From assembly GCA_030619185.1 (NCBI GenBank), contig JAUXBW010000002.1:1-17084 (forward strand): DNA of 17,084 bases. Direction: 5' to 3'. The DNA is from Methyloprofundus sp. GTDB lineage: Bacteria > Pseudomonadota > Gammaproteobacteria > Methylococcales > Methylomonadaceae. A program made the translations under genes and the position numbers. Below are positions 6,519-14,453 of this stretch, in pieces. The stretch's first letter is position 1. Each line of letters begins with the position of its first letter. The notes under the pieces were generated by a model that searched no databases, was not told the DNA's origin, and worked only from the letters and a program-made list of their open reading frames with translations.

Positions 6519-8239
6519 ACATAACGCTTATCTTTTTTCATTTGATTAACGTATTCGGCTGCTTGCTCTGCTGATAATTGGCCATGAACGGCAATCAAAT
6601 CATGCAAGGCTTTATCCACATCTTTTGCCATACGGTAGGCATCACCACAGACAAAGAAATATCCTCCTTGTTCGAGCAGGGCGAATAATTCGCCCCCTTT
6701 TTCTCGCATACGGTCTTGAACATAGATTTTCTCTTCCTGGTCGCGAGAGAAGGCGAGGTCTAATTTAGCCAGTACCCCCTTTTTTTGCATGGCCTCAATT
6801 TCATCCTGGTAAATAAAATCTTTGGCGGCATTTCGGTCACCGAAGAATAACCAGTTAATACCTTTGGCTTTTCTAAATTCACGCTCTTGCAAGAAGGCTC
6901 GGAAAGGTGCGATTCCGGTACCGGGGCCGACCATGATCATCGGTAGATTATCGTCTTCAGGAACCCGGAAAACTTTATTCGGGCTAAAGAAGCAGCGTAC
7001 CGGGCTGGTTTCATCCGCCAGGTCGGCAAGATAGGTTGAACATACACCTTTGTGATCGCGATGATGACTATGATAACGTACACTTCCGATGGTCAGGTGT
7101 ACTGTCTCAGGATTTGCTTTGCCACTAGAAGAAATAGAGTAAGCTCTATGCTGTAGCGGTTTTAAAAGGGCCAGAAATTCTGCTGCCGAGAATTGCATCT
7201 CCGGGAACTGTAATAATAAATCTAGGGTATCGCGTCCCCATAAATAGCTGGCAAGTTTTTCTTTATCACCTGAGGCTAATAAATTATTCAGTTCCTGATC
7301 GCCTGAACGCCTGGCTATTTCATCCAGTAATTCTTTGCTCGGTAATTTTATCTCAAAATGCTCATTAAGTGACTGGCTTAATGGCATTAATACGCCATTG
7401 ACAGGCTCATCTTCATCGCCGGTACAGCCAATTGCTTTAATGATATCGGCAGACAAGTCAGGGCAGTTTACAGGCACGACATTAAGCGCATCGCCTGCTT
7501 CATAGCTTAGTTCAGAGCCTGCGATAGAAATTTCATAGTGACGAATTTCTTTGGATGAGTCAGGACTAGTCAGTAGGCGGTTAGCCACTAATTTTCCTGG
7601 GAATGGATTTTTACGTCCATATTTTGCCGCACTGCCAGTGGCACTACTATCAATCGTGATTGCAGTCGCCCCATCAGCCATAAGTGGAATGATATTGGTG
7701 ATCCAGCTCTCAGCCGATGCATCAAAATCGACATCACAGTCAATGCGATCGTATAAGCGTTTTGCGCCCAGTTTTTCTAGACGCTGATCCCATTCGATAC
7801 CTGCCTGACAGAATAAATCATAACTAGTGTCTCCTAAGGCAAGTACCGAGTATTGCATATTTGCCAGATCAATGGTGTCGTCTGCGCTGATTGTTTCCCA
7901 TAACATTTGTGCATTATCAGGCATTTCGCCTTCACCGTAGGTACTGGTGATAATCAATAAGTATTCTATCTGGGCAAAGGCATCTGTTTCAATTTCATCC
8001 ATGCTCAAGATACTGGGGTTTAAGCCATGTGCTTTAGCCACTTGAGCGGCATCGTGAGCTACTGATTCCGAGTTTCCGGTTTGTGAGCCATATAATATGC
8101 TAATGTTACGCGCATTCGCTGCATCGGCAGATCCTGCACTTTGTAAAATATGGGAATGCATGCCTGCAAAAAAACCACCTAACCAGGCTTGCTGAGCCTC
8201 ATTGAAAGGTATGTTTTGAGATTGATTTGTTGTTGTCAT
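6503..8239 (-). CDS. cysJ: CysJ-type NADPH diflavin reductase (sulfite reductase flavoprotein)
   Basis: This cytoplasmic flavoprotein passes electrons from NADPH through FAD and FMN to an iron-sulfur partner. In CysJ the partner is the siroheme protein CysI, which reduces sulfite to sulfide. The 578 aa are close to E. coli CysJ (599). An N-terminal lead (FNEAQQAWLGGFFAGM, 12-27) precedes a flavodoxin domain with GSQTGNSE (51-58), STYGEGE (99-105) and LGDTSYDLFCQAG (135-147). The FAD domain has RAYSISSS (365-372) and GVCSTYLAD (398-406). The NADPH domain has GPGTGIAPFRAFLQER (438-453) and CGDAYRMAKDV (531-541). The C-terminal KRYVRDVY is the CysJ ending. No cysI, cysH or siroheme gene is adjacent; gltB lies 80 bases upstream on the same strand. 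Another electron acceptor is therefore possible, but family assignment favours sulfite reductase. Confidence 0.87.
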   Translation of the reverse strand: MTTTNQSQNIPFNEAQQAWLGGFFAGMHSHILQSAGSADAANARNISILYGSQTGNSESVAHDAAQVAKAHGLNPSILSMDEIETDAFAQIEYLLIITSTYGEGEMPDNAQMLWETISADDTIDLANMQYSVLALGDTSYDLFCQAGIEWDQRLEKLGAKRLYDRIDCDVDFDASAESWITNIIPLMADGATAITIDSSATGSAAKYGRKNPFPGKLVANRLLTSPDSSKEIRHYEISIAGSELSYEAGDALNVVPVNCPDLSADIIKAIGCTGDEDEPVNGVLMPLSQSLNEHFEIKLPSKELLDEIARRSGDQELNNLLASGDKEKLASYLWGRDTLDLLLQFPEMQFSAAEFLALLKPLQHRAYSISSSGKANPETVHLTIGSVRYHSHHRDHKGVCSTYLADLADETSPVRCFFSPNKVFRVPEDDNLPMIMVGPGTGIAPFRAFLQEREFRKAKGINWLFFGDRNAAKDFIYQDEIEAMQKKGVLAKLDLAFSRDQEEKIYVQDRMREKGGELFALLEQGGYFFVCGDAYRMAKDVDKALHDLIAVHGQLSAEQAAEYVNQMKKDKRYVRDVY

Positions 8240-8311
8240 GGGACTACTCTTAAAAAGGCAAAAAACCTGGGCTTCTTTAATTGATGGGTTTCGCCGAGGC
8301 TCGACCTATCC

Positions 8312-8329
8312 TGCAGCTGTTATGCTGCA
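8312..8329 (-). other. Stem-loop over the gltB stop codon
   Basis: TGCAGC (8312-8317) and GCTGCA (8324-8329) form a perfect 6-bp stem around a 6-base loop that contains the gltB TAA. There is no T-run behind it on the minus strand, so it is not a classical terminator, and read-through into cysJ 80 bases on is plausible. It may be a 3'-end or translation-termination structure. Chance cannot be excluded for so short a stem. Confidence 0.35.
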
Positions 8330-11300
8330 TCTTTGATTTTTATAATATCCTGAATAACCGTCTGGCTGTTGAGTGCGGCTAAATATTCATCGACAGCCGG
8401 TATATCAATTAGTGCCTGCGTATTAATCGCAGTCTGTTCAATAATCCAGTTAGTGGAGCCAATCGAGTAAATATTTTGCACATCGCGCAGTATCAAAGCT
8501 TGCTTATAGTCATTTAAGCGCTTATTGGCTAACAGGCTTGCAAGCTGAGCATCATCATAATTTGCATAGGCTTCGCGTGTTTCTTTAACTAATGCATCCT
8601 GTAGCTTTCGGGCTTTAGTGGTGATTAGGCGTTGTGCTACTACTTCAGTCTGGTGTGCACTTTGTACCTGACTAGCGGCAATTTGCGTTGCCTTATTAAG
8701 TACGGCAAAACTATTGATCATTTTAAATGCAAGCGGGCTATCTGTCGCACCATAATCTGGCGTTTGACCCTCAAATAATACCGAACTACTGGTATAAGCC
8801 GTCTGCACGGTATTAATTTGCTGCTGTGCCTGATCAACGGCTAACTCTTCAATAATCGTTTTACGGTCTACTGTTTTGGCAATAAATTCAGCGGTCTGGG
8901 TTTTGTATAACCATAGCGGAATAGCAAATTTAAAGTGCTGACGCTCATTTTTCCAGTTATCTAATAGCTTTTGTGCGACACTGGATTCAGCATAATCTGC
9001 ATGTTGTTCTAACATAGCGAGTACAAATTGCTCATGTGCTCGAGCGGTATCGCTATCTTCAGATAAGTCTCTGATTTCAACAGAAGAGGCATCATATAAA
9101 TGCTGTAAGGTGTCTTCAGGGTCATATTGATAGGCATTCCCACCCGACATGCCGTTACAGAAGCCTTTACCAAAAGTACCTATATTAAGTACGGCACCGT
9201 TAGTCATATATTCACAGGCAAAATCCCCCACACCTTCCACAACAGCCAGGGCACCTGAGTTACGCACAGCAAAGCGGTCACCAGCTTCGCCGTTAATAAA
9301 GGTTTTACCACCCGTCGCACCAAACAGGGAGAAGTTACCCACGAGTACATTTTCTCCGGGAACTTTATGTCCACCACCGGGTGATTTAATAATAATCGTA
9401 CCACCGCAAGATGATTTACCTACGCCATCGTTACAGGTTCCGGTATGCTCCAGGCGCATCCCGTCATTATTAAATGCGCCATAGCTCTGACCTGCAGAGC
9501 CGTGTGTACGAACCAGCAAGGAGTCCGGAGCTAGATAACGTCGTTGGTGCTGATTGGTGTAAATTTTGGAATGCTTGCCAATTTGAACGGCATCCAGCTC
9601 ATATGCTAATAAGCGTTCTATATCAATCGCAGTTTGACCGCCCACCGTTTTATGGCGGTTATTGAGTTTAAATTCAGCTCCTTCAATAATAACCTGTTGC
9701 TGTCCTGCTGCTATAAACTCAGCTTTGAATTTCTGGATAATCTTGTCGTCGATGGAAAAATCAGCTTCCAGATAAACTGGCTTATCGATATGCACTACGT
9801 CAACATAATTCAATAATTTCCCGAAGTCCATTTGGCCAATCATGGTTTCATGATCCATCAAATGCAGCAAGTCCGTTTGCCCGCGAATCTCAGCCAGGCT
9901 CCGGTATCCGAGAGAAGCAAGAATTTCACGGACTTCATGTGCCAGGTTCATAAAATACTGGGCTAACACACGAGGGTCGCCCTTGAATTCTTCATGAATC
10001 GTTGTCAAGCCTGCCGGACAGCGCACATTACAGTTTTTCGCCATAACACAACGCAGCATCATCAGAGCTGTGGTACCAAACTCAAAAGAATCACCCCCGA
10101 GTATAGCTGATTTAATTACATCGGAGCCATTCTGATGTGCGCCACTACAACGTAGCACGATCTTATCACGCAAGCCATTAGCAGAAAGCGCCTGGTGTAC
10201 TTCTGAGATACCAATCTCAGGAGAGCGTCCGGTATTTTTTAGGCTGGTGACTGCAGCAGCACCGGTACCACCGGTATTACCCGCGACATTAATCACATCG
10301 GCACCCGCTTTGGCAACACCCACAGCAATGGTACCAATGCCTTCAGAAGACACCAGCTTAACGACAACTCTAACGCGAGCAGCTTTGGCATCATGAATAA
10401 GCTGGCCTAAATCTTCAATAGAATAGGTATCATGGTGTGGAGGAGGACTGATTAGCTCAACTTTTGGTGTACCGCCTCGTGCAGCAGCAATCTCGACAGA
10501 GACTTTAGCGGCAGGTAACTGCCCGCCTTCGCCCGGCTTAGCACCCTGAGCAATTTTAATTTCGATCTCTTCTATATTTAAATCAGCAAGATAGCCAGCC
10601 CAAACACCAAAGCGGCCTGATGCAAATTGCTTGATTTTGCTGGAACGAATAGTATTAAAACGGCTCGAATGCTCACCGCCTTCGCCTGAGTTACTCATGG
10701 CTCCGGCAATATTAGTACCCTGTGCAACCGCTTCATGCGCCTCAGAAAGTAAGGCTCCATGGCTCATTGCCCCCGTCGCTAATGCTGCGGTAATTTCATG
10801 TGCAGCTTGTATTTCAGTTAGGCTAATCGCAGCAGGAGCACTGATGATATGTTTAAAATAATTTGCAGCATTACTGCCCACGTCATTGATTGTTATCGCT
10901 ATCCTTGTCTCTGATACATCGATGGCTAATGGCTGACTGGCAAAGCGTGTCGTAAAATGTGCGGCAAGATTTTCCAGACGCTGCTGAGATGAATTATTGC
11001 TCAAGCTAATCTCAAATTGATTTTCTTGTTGCTTAACGGTCAGTCCGCGAATACTGTAATTAATATTGCCGTGTAGATTCTGCTTACCTAAAATAGCATC
11101 GAACTCAGCTGTTTCCTGTGCACGAGAAACATCAGCCGGGTAGCTCATGACATCACGTAAAGCAGCTGGGCGGCTATCACGCTCCTGCATCAGAATTTTG
11201 CTGAAATTACGGTAAGCCGGGGTGACACCAAAGCTATCAATTTGCTCAGCTGTACGCTTTGTATAACCAAAATCAGTGTAGGCAGTATCGCTCACAGCGG

Positions 11301-13785
11301 GTGATTTTTGCTCATCAACATACAGAATATCTTCATCCGTCATATTGATGTATTCACGTACCGAGGTATTACCAAAAGTATGCCCTGCACCTTCATTACG
11401 CTCTTTAAATAAGCCTAGGAAAGGAATGTCACTCTCAGTAGCCACCGCTAATGCTTTTTCATGCCACTCGGTTGCGCTGGCTGCAATATCAGCAAAACGT
11501 ACACCTCCCACAGACGAATTGATATTCGGGAAGTAGCGTTCCAGTATCGGTTCATCGGTATCAATATAATTTGACTCAAAGAATTCCCCACCGATATAGC
11601 TTTCCGCTGTACATAAACCAAATTTGCCCATGGTTTTCATCAGCGATTTTTCTACTGCTTTTTGATAACTGTTCAGCGCGGCTTTCTGTTTGTCCTGGCC
11701 ATATTGGGAAATAACCCGGTTATGCACACTTAAAGGACAAATGGCTGATGCGCCAAAGCCTAAGATAGTCGCAACATCATGTGCGCTCACAGCCTGGCCT
11801 GTTTCAGAAACCAGCGATGAGTTAAAGCGCAAGCCTTCTTTTACCAGGTGCTGGTTTGCCGCTGAAATAAGTAGCAGGGCAGGAATCGCCGCGTGTTCCT
11901 TGCAGATATTAATATCACTAAGGATAATGATGCCAGTATTATTTTTGGCTGCCTGACCGACAGCGTTGCAGACATCGGTTAAAGCCTGAATAAGATTTTT
12001 GCCATTTTGTTCGGCATCATTTGCATCAGGGGTATATAAGGCATCTATTGTTACTACGCTAACCGTCGTTTGCTGGCGAATTTGAGCCAGTTGTGTGCGC
12101 TGTAAAATAGGTGAATTAATCACCAGTTGCTTACTGCTTTGTTCAGAAAAATTGGGTTTTGCACCTAAGGCCACACGTAAGGTCATGCCGTCGCTTTCAC
12201 GTAATGAGTCCAGGGGTGGATTAGTCACCTGGGCAAAACGCTGACTGAAATAACGTGACATACCTCCTTCGGCACCCGACAAAGCGTTGGGTGTAATGCC
12301 GTAGCCCATGGCAGAGATTTTTTCCAGGCCAGTATTTAGCATGGGGTCTAAAAGGAATTTAAAGCTTTCCTGATTCAGCGAATAGGCAGTATGCTGCTGG
12401 TCTATATTAAACGCATGCTGCTGATCCAGATTAGTCATAGAAATTTCTTTGAGTTCATCCAGATGTATGGCACGCGCTTTTAACAGGGCATGATAATCCG
12501 TCTCTTGTGCCAGGCGTTGCATCACCTGATGGCTGTTGTAGGCTTTGCCTGTACTGTGGTCGAAATAGATCATACCACCCGCTTCAATGCGGCCACGTTT
12601 TAAGACATCATTTGACGGAAAGTCAATTTGTCCCGCTTCAGACATGACGGCTAAATAATCATGGGTTTCTACGCTACGTAAAGGACGCAAACCTAGGCGA
12701 TCCAAGCGAGCACCTACTTTGATTCCATCATAAAAAATGAGTGCCGCAGGGCCATCATTTTTTTCCTCGTACAAGCTGAAGTACTCCAGCATGGCGCGGA
12801 TATCATCTGATAATGTTGTATCATTTTCCCAGGCAGGCGGCATCATCGCTAAAATAGCGGTAACAATATCCAGCTTATCCTCATGAATACGGCGAGCAAG
12901 TGTCTGATCTAGGCGGCTGGAATCAGATTGTCCGATAGGAAAAACCAGATTTTTACCATGTTGTCTGGCAATCGCCTGTTCACTCAGGCGGTTTTTCTTA
13001 TCCGTATTTAATTCACCGTTATGCGCCATATAGCGGAATGGCTGAGCCATCATTGTCGCAGGAGCTGTGTTGGTGGAAAAACGGGTATGGAAGAAAAGTG
13101 TACTGATCTCGTGGTCTTTATCGTATAAATCGGTAAAGTAGGGGATCACTTCAAAAGAGTTTAAGCGGCCTTTATAAACCTGAGTACGTGAACTCATAGA
13201 CAGCGGATAAAACCCGTCTAACTCATGACGAGTAAAGCCTTCCTGCTCAATTGTAAGCAGTGCATTTTGAATGTAGCACTCAAAATCATCGTGACTGGCA
13301 TCTTTTGCAAGTGCAGGTGGCCTACCAAAAATAACTTGTTTAATGGGAAGTTGGGCTTTAATTGATGCGTCATTCAGTACGCTGTTATCAACTGGAATGT
13401 TACGCCATTTGATAATGGGTAAGTTATGTTCTTTAAGGTGCTTCTCCACTAAATCAAGTGCTGCAGAATCATAATGACTATGATCTTCGGGGAAGAAAAA
13501 GTTAGCGACACCGAACTGGCCTAGTTGCAGACCTTGTTTGTCCGTGACTTTGCGGAAAAAATTAAGTGATAAGTCAATATTAACCCCTGCGCCATCGCCA
13601 ACCCCTTCCGCGCTCATGCCGCCACGATGAGGAATGGTACACAATGCTTCGTGTGTTTTATTTAGTAAATCATGGGTTTGCTTGCTTTGCTTGTGAGTGA
13701 TAAAGCCTACGCCACAGCTATCCTGTGAGTCGTCAGCATTATATAACATTTGATCTTTTGTCTTTATTGGGGAATTTTTGTTCAT
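8320..13785 (-). CDS. gltB: Glutamate synthase large-subunit-like protein (GltB), extended
   Basis: It transfers the glutamine amide nitrogen to 2-oxoglutarate, yielding two glutamates, in the cytoplasm. With ATG 13785 it has 1821 aa versus about 1500 for classical GltB. Cys24 in DSCGVGF is the N-terminal nucleophile of the amidotransferase domain after propeptide removal; RFSTNT (235-240) and HNGELNT (255-261) are intact. The FMN/synthase core holds GAMSHG, SNSGEGGEH, AQGAKPGEGGQLP and SPPPHHDTYSIEDL. Cysteines 1246, 1252 and 1256 are the likely 3Fe-4S ligands. The GXGXG beta-helix domain follows (about 1380-1575). About 115 residues (876-991) before the synthase core and about 190 at the C-terminus are additional. 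The frame stays open to TTG 13857. ATG 13749 (MLYNADD) also fits, because it places the cysteine at residue 12 as in E. coli. None has a strong Shine-Dalgarno. No gltD is adjacent. Confidence 0.92.
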   Translation of the reverse strand: MNKNSPIKTKDQMLYNADDSQDSCGVGFITHKQSKQTHDLLNKTHEALCTIPHRGGMSAEGVGDGAGVNIDLSLNFFRKVTDKQGLQLGQFGVANFFFPEDHSHYDSAALDLVEKHLKEHNLPIIKWRNIPVDNSVLNDASIKAQLPIKQVIFGRPPALAKDASHDDFECYIQNALLTIEQEGFTRHELDGFYPLSMSSRTQVYKGRLNSFEVIPYFTDLYDKDHEISTLFFHTRFSTNTAPATMMAQPFRYMAHNGELNTDKKNRLSEQAIARQHGKNLVFPIGQSDSSRLDQTLARRIHEDKLDIVTAILAMMPPAWENDTTLSDDIRAMLEYFSLYEEKNDGPAALIFYDGIKVGARLDRLGLRPLRSVETHDYLAVMSEAGQIDFPSNDVLKRGRIEAGGMIYFDHSTGKAYNSHQVMQRLAQETDYHALLKARAIHLDELKEISMTNLDQQHAFNIDQQHTAYSLNQESFKFLLDPMLNTGLEKISAMGYGITPNALSGAEGGMSRYFSQRFAQVTNPPLDSLRESDGMTLRVALGAKPNFSEQSSKQLVINSPILQRTQLAQIRQQTTVSVVTIDALYTPDANDAEQNGKNLIQALTDVCNAVGQAAKNNTGIIILSDINICKEHAAIPALLLISAANQHLVKEGLRFNSSLVSETGQAVSAHDVATILGFGASAICPLSVHNRVISQYGQDKQKAALNSYQKAVEKSLMKTMGKFGLCTAESYIGGEFFESNYIDTDEPILERYFPNINSSVGGVRFADIAASATEWHEKALAVATESDIPFLGLFKERNEGAGHTFGNTSVREYINMTDEDILYVDEQKSPAVSDTAYTDFGYTKRTAEQIDSFGVTPAYRNFSKILMQERDSRPAALRDVMSYPADVSRAQETAEFDAILGKQNLHGNINYSIRGLTVKQQENQFEISLSNNSSQQRLENLAAHFTTRFASQPLAIDVSETRIAITINDVGSNAANYFKHIISAPAAISLTEIQAAHEITAALATGAMSHGALLSEAHEAVAQGTNIAGAMSNSGEGGEHSSRFNTIRSSKIKQFASGRFGVWAGYLADLNIEEIEIKIAQGAKPGEGGQLPAAKVSVEIAAARGGTPKVELISPPPHHDTYSIEDLGQLIHDAKAARVRVVVKLVSSEGIGTIAVGVAKAGADVINVAGNTGGTGAAAVTSLKNTGRSPEIGISEVHQALSANGLRDKIVLRCSGAHQNGSDVIKSAILGGDSFEFGTTALMMLRCVMAKNCNVRCPAGLTTIHEEFKGDPRVLAQYFMNLAHEVREILASLGYRSLAEIRGQTDLLHLMDHETMIGQMDFGKLLNYVDVVHIDKPVYLEADFSIDDKIIQKFKAEFIAAGQQQVIIEGAEFKLNNRHKTVGGQTAIDIERLLAYELDAVQIGKHSKIYTNQHQRRYLAPDSLLVRTHGSAGQSYGAFNNDGMRLEHTGTCNDGVGKSSCGGTIIIKSPGGGHKVPGENVLVGNFSLFGATGGKTFINGEAGDRFAVRNSGALAVVEGVGDFACEYMTNGAVLNIGTFGKGFCNGMSGGNAYQYDPEDTLQHLYDASSVEIRDLSEDSDTARAHEQFVLAMLEQHADYAESSVAQKLLDNWKNERQHFKFAIPLWLYKTQTAEFIAKTVDRKTIIEELAVDQAQQQINTVQTAYTSSSVLFEGQTPDYGATDSPLAFKMINSFAVLNKATQIAASQVQSAHQTEVVAQRLITTKARKLQDALVKETREAYANYDDAQLASLLANKRLNDYKQALILRDVQNIYSIGSTNWIIEQTAINTQALIDIPAVDEYLAALNSQTVIQDIIKIKDAA

Positions 13786-13885
13786 TCGTCCAGCCCGTTT
13801 AGCAGCATAATAGATGGTTTTAACTCTGCTTGTTTTGATAGGTATTTGTTTAAGCAATAAAAGTAGTGCTTATTTGACCGCGTGA

Positions 13886-13916
13886 AGTATCTGTCTTTAC
13901 TGTCAGTATTTTTCAA
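13886..13916 (-). promoter_or_regulatory. Weak promoter candidate for gltB with an internal dyad
   Basis: On the minus strand TTGAAA (complement of 13911-13916) is followed, after a rather long 19-base spacer, by GATACT (complement of 13886-13891). The spacer contains a perfect 11-base dyad TACTG-T-CAGTA (13898-13908) that could be an operator. It would give a leader of roughly 95 bases before ATG 13785. Spacing and -10 are poor matches, so this is tentative. No sigma-54 GG-N10-GC element was found nearby. Confidence 0.25.
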
Positions 13917-14018
13917 AGGGACCTAATTAAGGAGATTTCTGTCAAAAAATACACCCGATTACTTGTTATTTTGCCCTTCTTCAGTGTCGCAACAATAGCT
14001 ACATAGTAAGACCATGCA

Positions 14019-14078
14019 CCTGTTGTTGTGCCTTGGAGAACAAAAAAACTGCGCAACCCGATATATTATTTTCCGACA
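14019..14078. repeat. Direct repeat, copy 1 (gltB-proximal)
   Basis: This copy shares CCTG-YTGT-YGTGCCTTG-RAGA and then CTG-YGCAACC and TATTTT-GACA-like blocks, in the same order, with copy 2 at 14188-14251. Most differences in the shared blocks are transitions, with short length changes between blocks. GTTGTGC (14025-14031) can pair with GCGCAAC (14051-14057) to form a 7-bp hairpin. It may be an interspersed repeat family or a duplicated leader element of gltB. Confidence 0.5.
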
Positions 14079-14187
14079 ATCACCTAAACCATTTTTGTTA
14101 GTAAAATTTTCAATAGTGAAACTTTTTAATGCTATCACGAAAATGATATTTTGTCATTTTCTGAAGTGTAGGTGTTGAGGAAGTATC

Positions 14188-14251
14188 CCTGCTGTCGTGC
14201 CTTGAAGATGATCAGAAATCCTCTGTGCAACCTGGATTATTTTTTTTGACA
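14188..14251. repeat. Direct repeat, copy 2 (receptor-proximal)
   Basis: This is the second copy, about 169 bases from copy 1 in the same orientation. It begins CCTGCTGTCGTGCCTTGAAGA and later has CTGTGCAACC. The 7-bp hairpin of copy 1 is only partly preserved here. Instead GAGGA (about 14177) can pair with TCCTC (14219-14223), and GGTGT (14171-14175) with ACACC (14249-14253). The folded shape is therefore not clearly conserved between copies, while the primary sequence is. Confidence 0.5.
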
Positions 14252-14336
14252 CCCTCTTAGTTATTTTCTGCAGAACGGGTATCACTTTGCTGCATTTAGA
14301 CTTTAGGGAGGCATGTAGTATACATAGAACAAAGGC

Positions 14337-14366
14337 CACTCCCGAGAGTGTGTTAATTCTCCCGGG
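14337..14366 (+). promoter_or_regulatory. Mutually exclusive hairpins upstream of the TonB receptor
   Basis: CACTC-CCGA-GAGTG (14337-14350) is a perfect 5-bp hairpin. The overlapping CCCGAGAG (14341-14348) can instead pair with CTCCCGGG (14359-14366), seven of eight positions. Only one can form at a time, about 90-110 bases before the receptor ATG. Such an arrangement could act as an RNA switch in a 5' leader. No transcription start is established, so the leader itself is inferred. Confidence 0.3.
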
Positions 14367-14453
14367 AACAATAATCAGGAAAAAATCCTATATTGTTTAC
14401 CCCAGGTTACTATTACAATTCTGCTACTTGATAAAATATAACTATAAGAATAA

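Larger units (their letters stand above)
13786..14453. other. 668-base divergent intergenic region (gltB / TonB receptor)
   Basis: This gap separates the divergent gltB and receptor genes. It holds a weak gltB promoter candidate, a repeated ~60-base element (14019-14078 and 14188-14251), two mutually exclusive hairpins near 14337-14366, and a small AGGA-AAAAA-TCCT hairpin (14377-14389). The longest open frame inside (minus strand, 61 codons, 14154-14339) has no support as a gene. The plus strand just before the receptor is AT-rich (TTGATAAAATATAAC, 14428-14442), with a TATAAC hexamer only about 11 bases from the ATG. Confidence 0.6.

Noticed and set aside
9149..9484. 111-codon plus-strand frame inside gltB
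   Set aside because: It is antisense to the conserved GXGXG domain of gltB; the proline-rich product is typical of a shadow frame.
13786..13857. N-terminal extension of gltB from TTG 13857
   Set aside because: The frame is open, but TTG is weak and has no ribosome-binding site. ATG 13785 or ATG 13749 places the catalytic cysteine at a normal distance.
13891..13906. Pho-box-like CTGTC repeats upstream of gltB
   Set aside because: The two CTGTC units are spaced 9 bases apart and not the 11 needed for a Pho box, and gltB is not a typical Pho target.
14188..14251. Sigma-54 promoter for gltB or the receptor
   Set aside because: GGCAC and GCA-like strings occur, but no pair has the required GG-N10-GC spacing.
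14154..14339. Minus-strand 61-codon open frame upstream of gltB
   Set aside because: It has no ribosome-binding site and no recognisable family. It covers repeat copy 2, whose sequence explains the chance frame.
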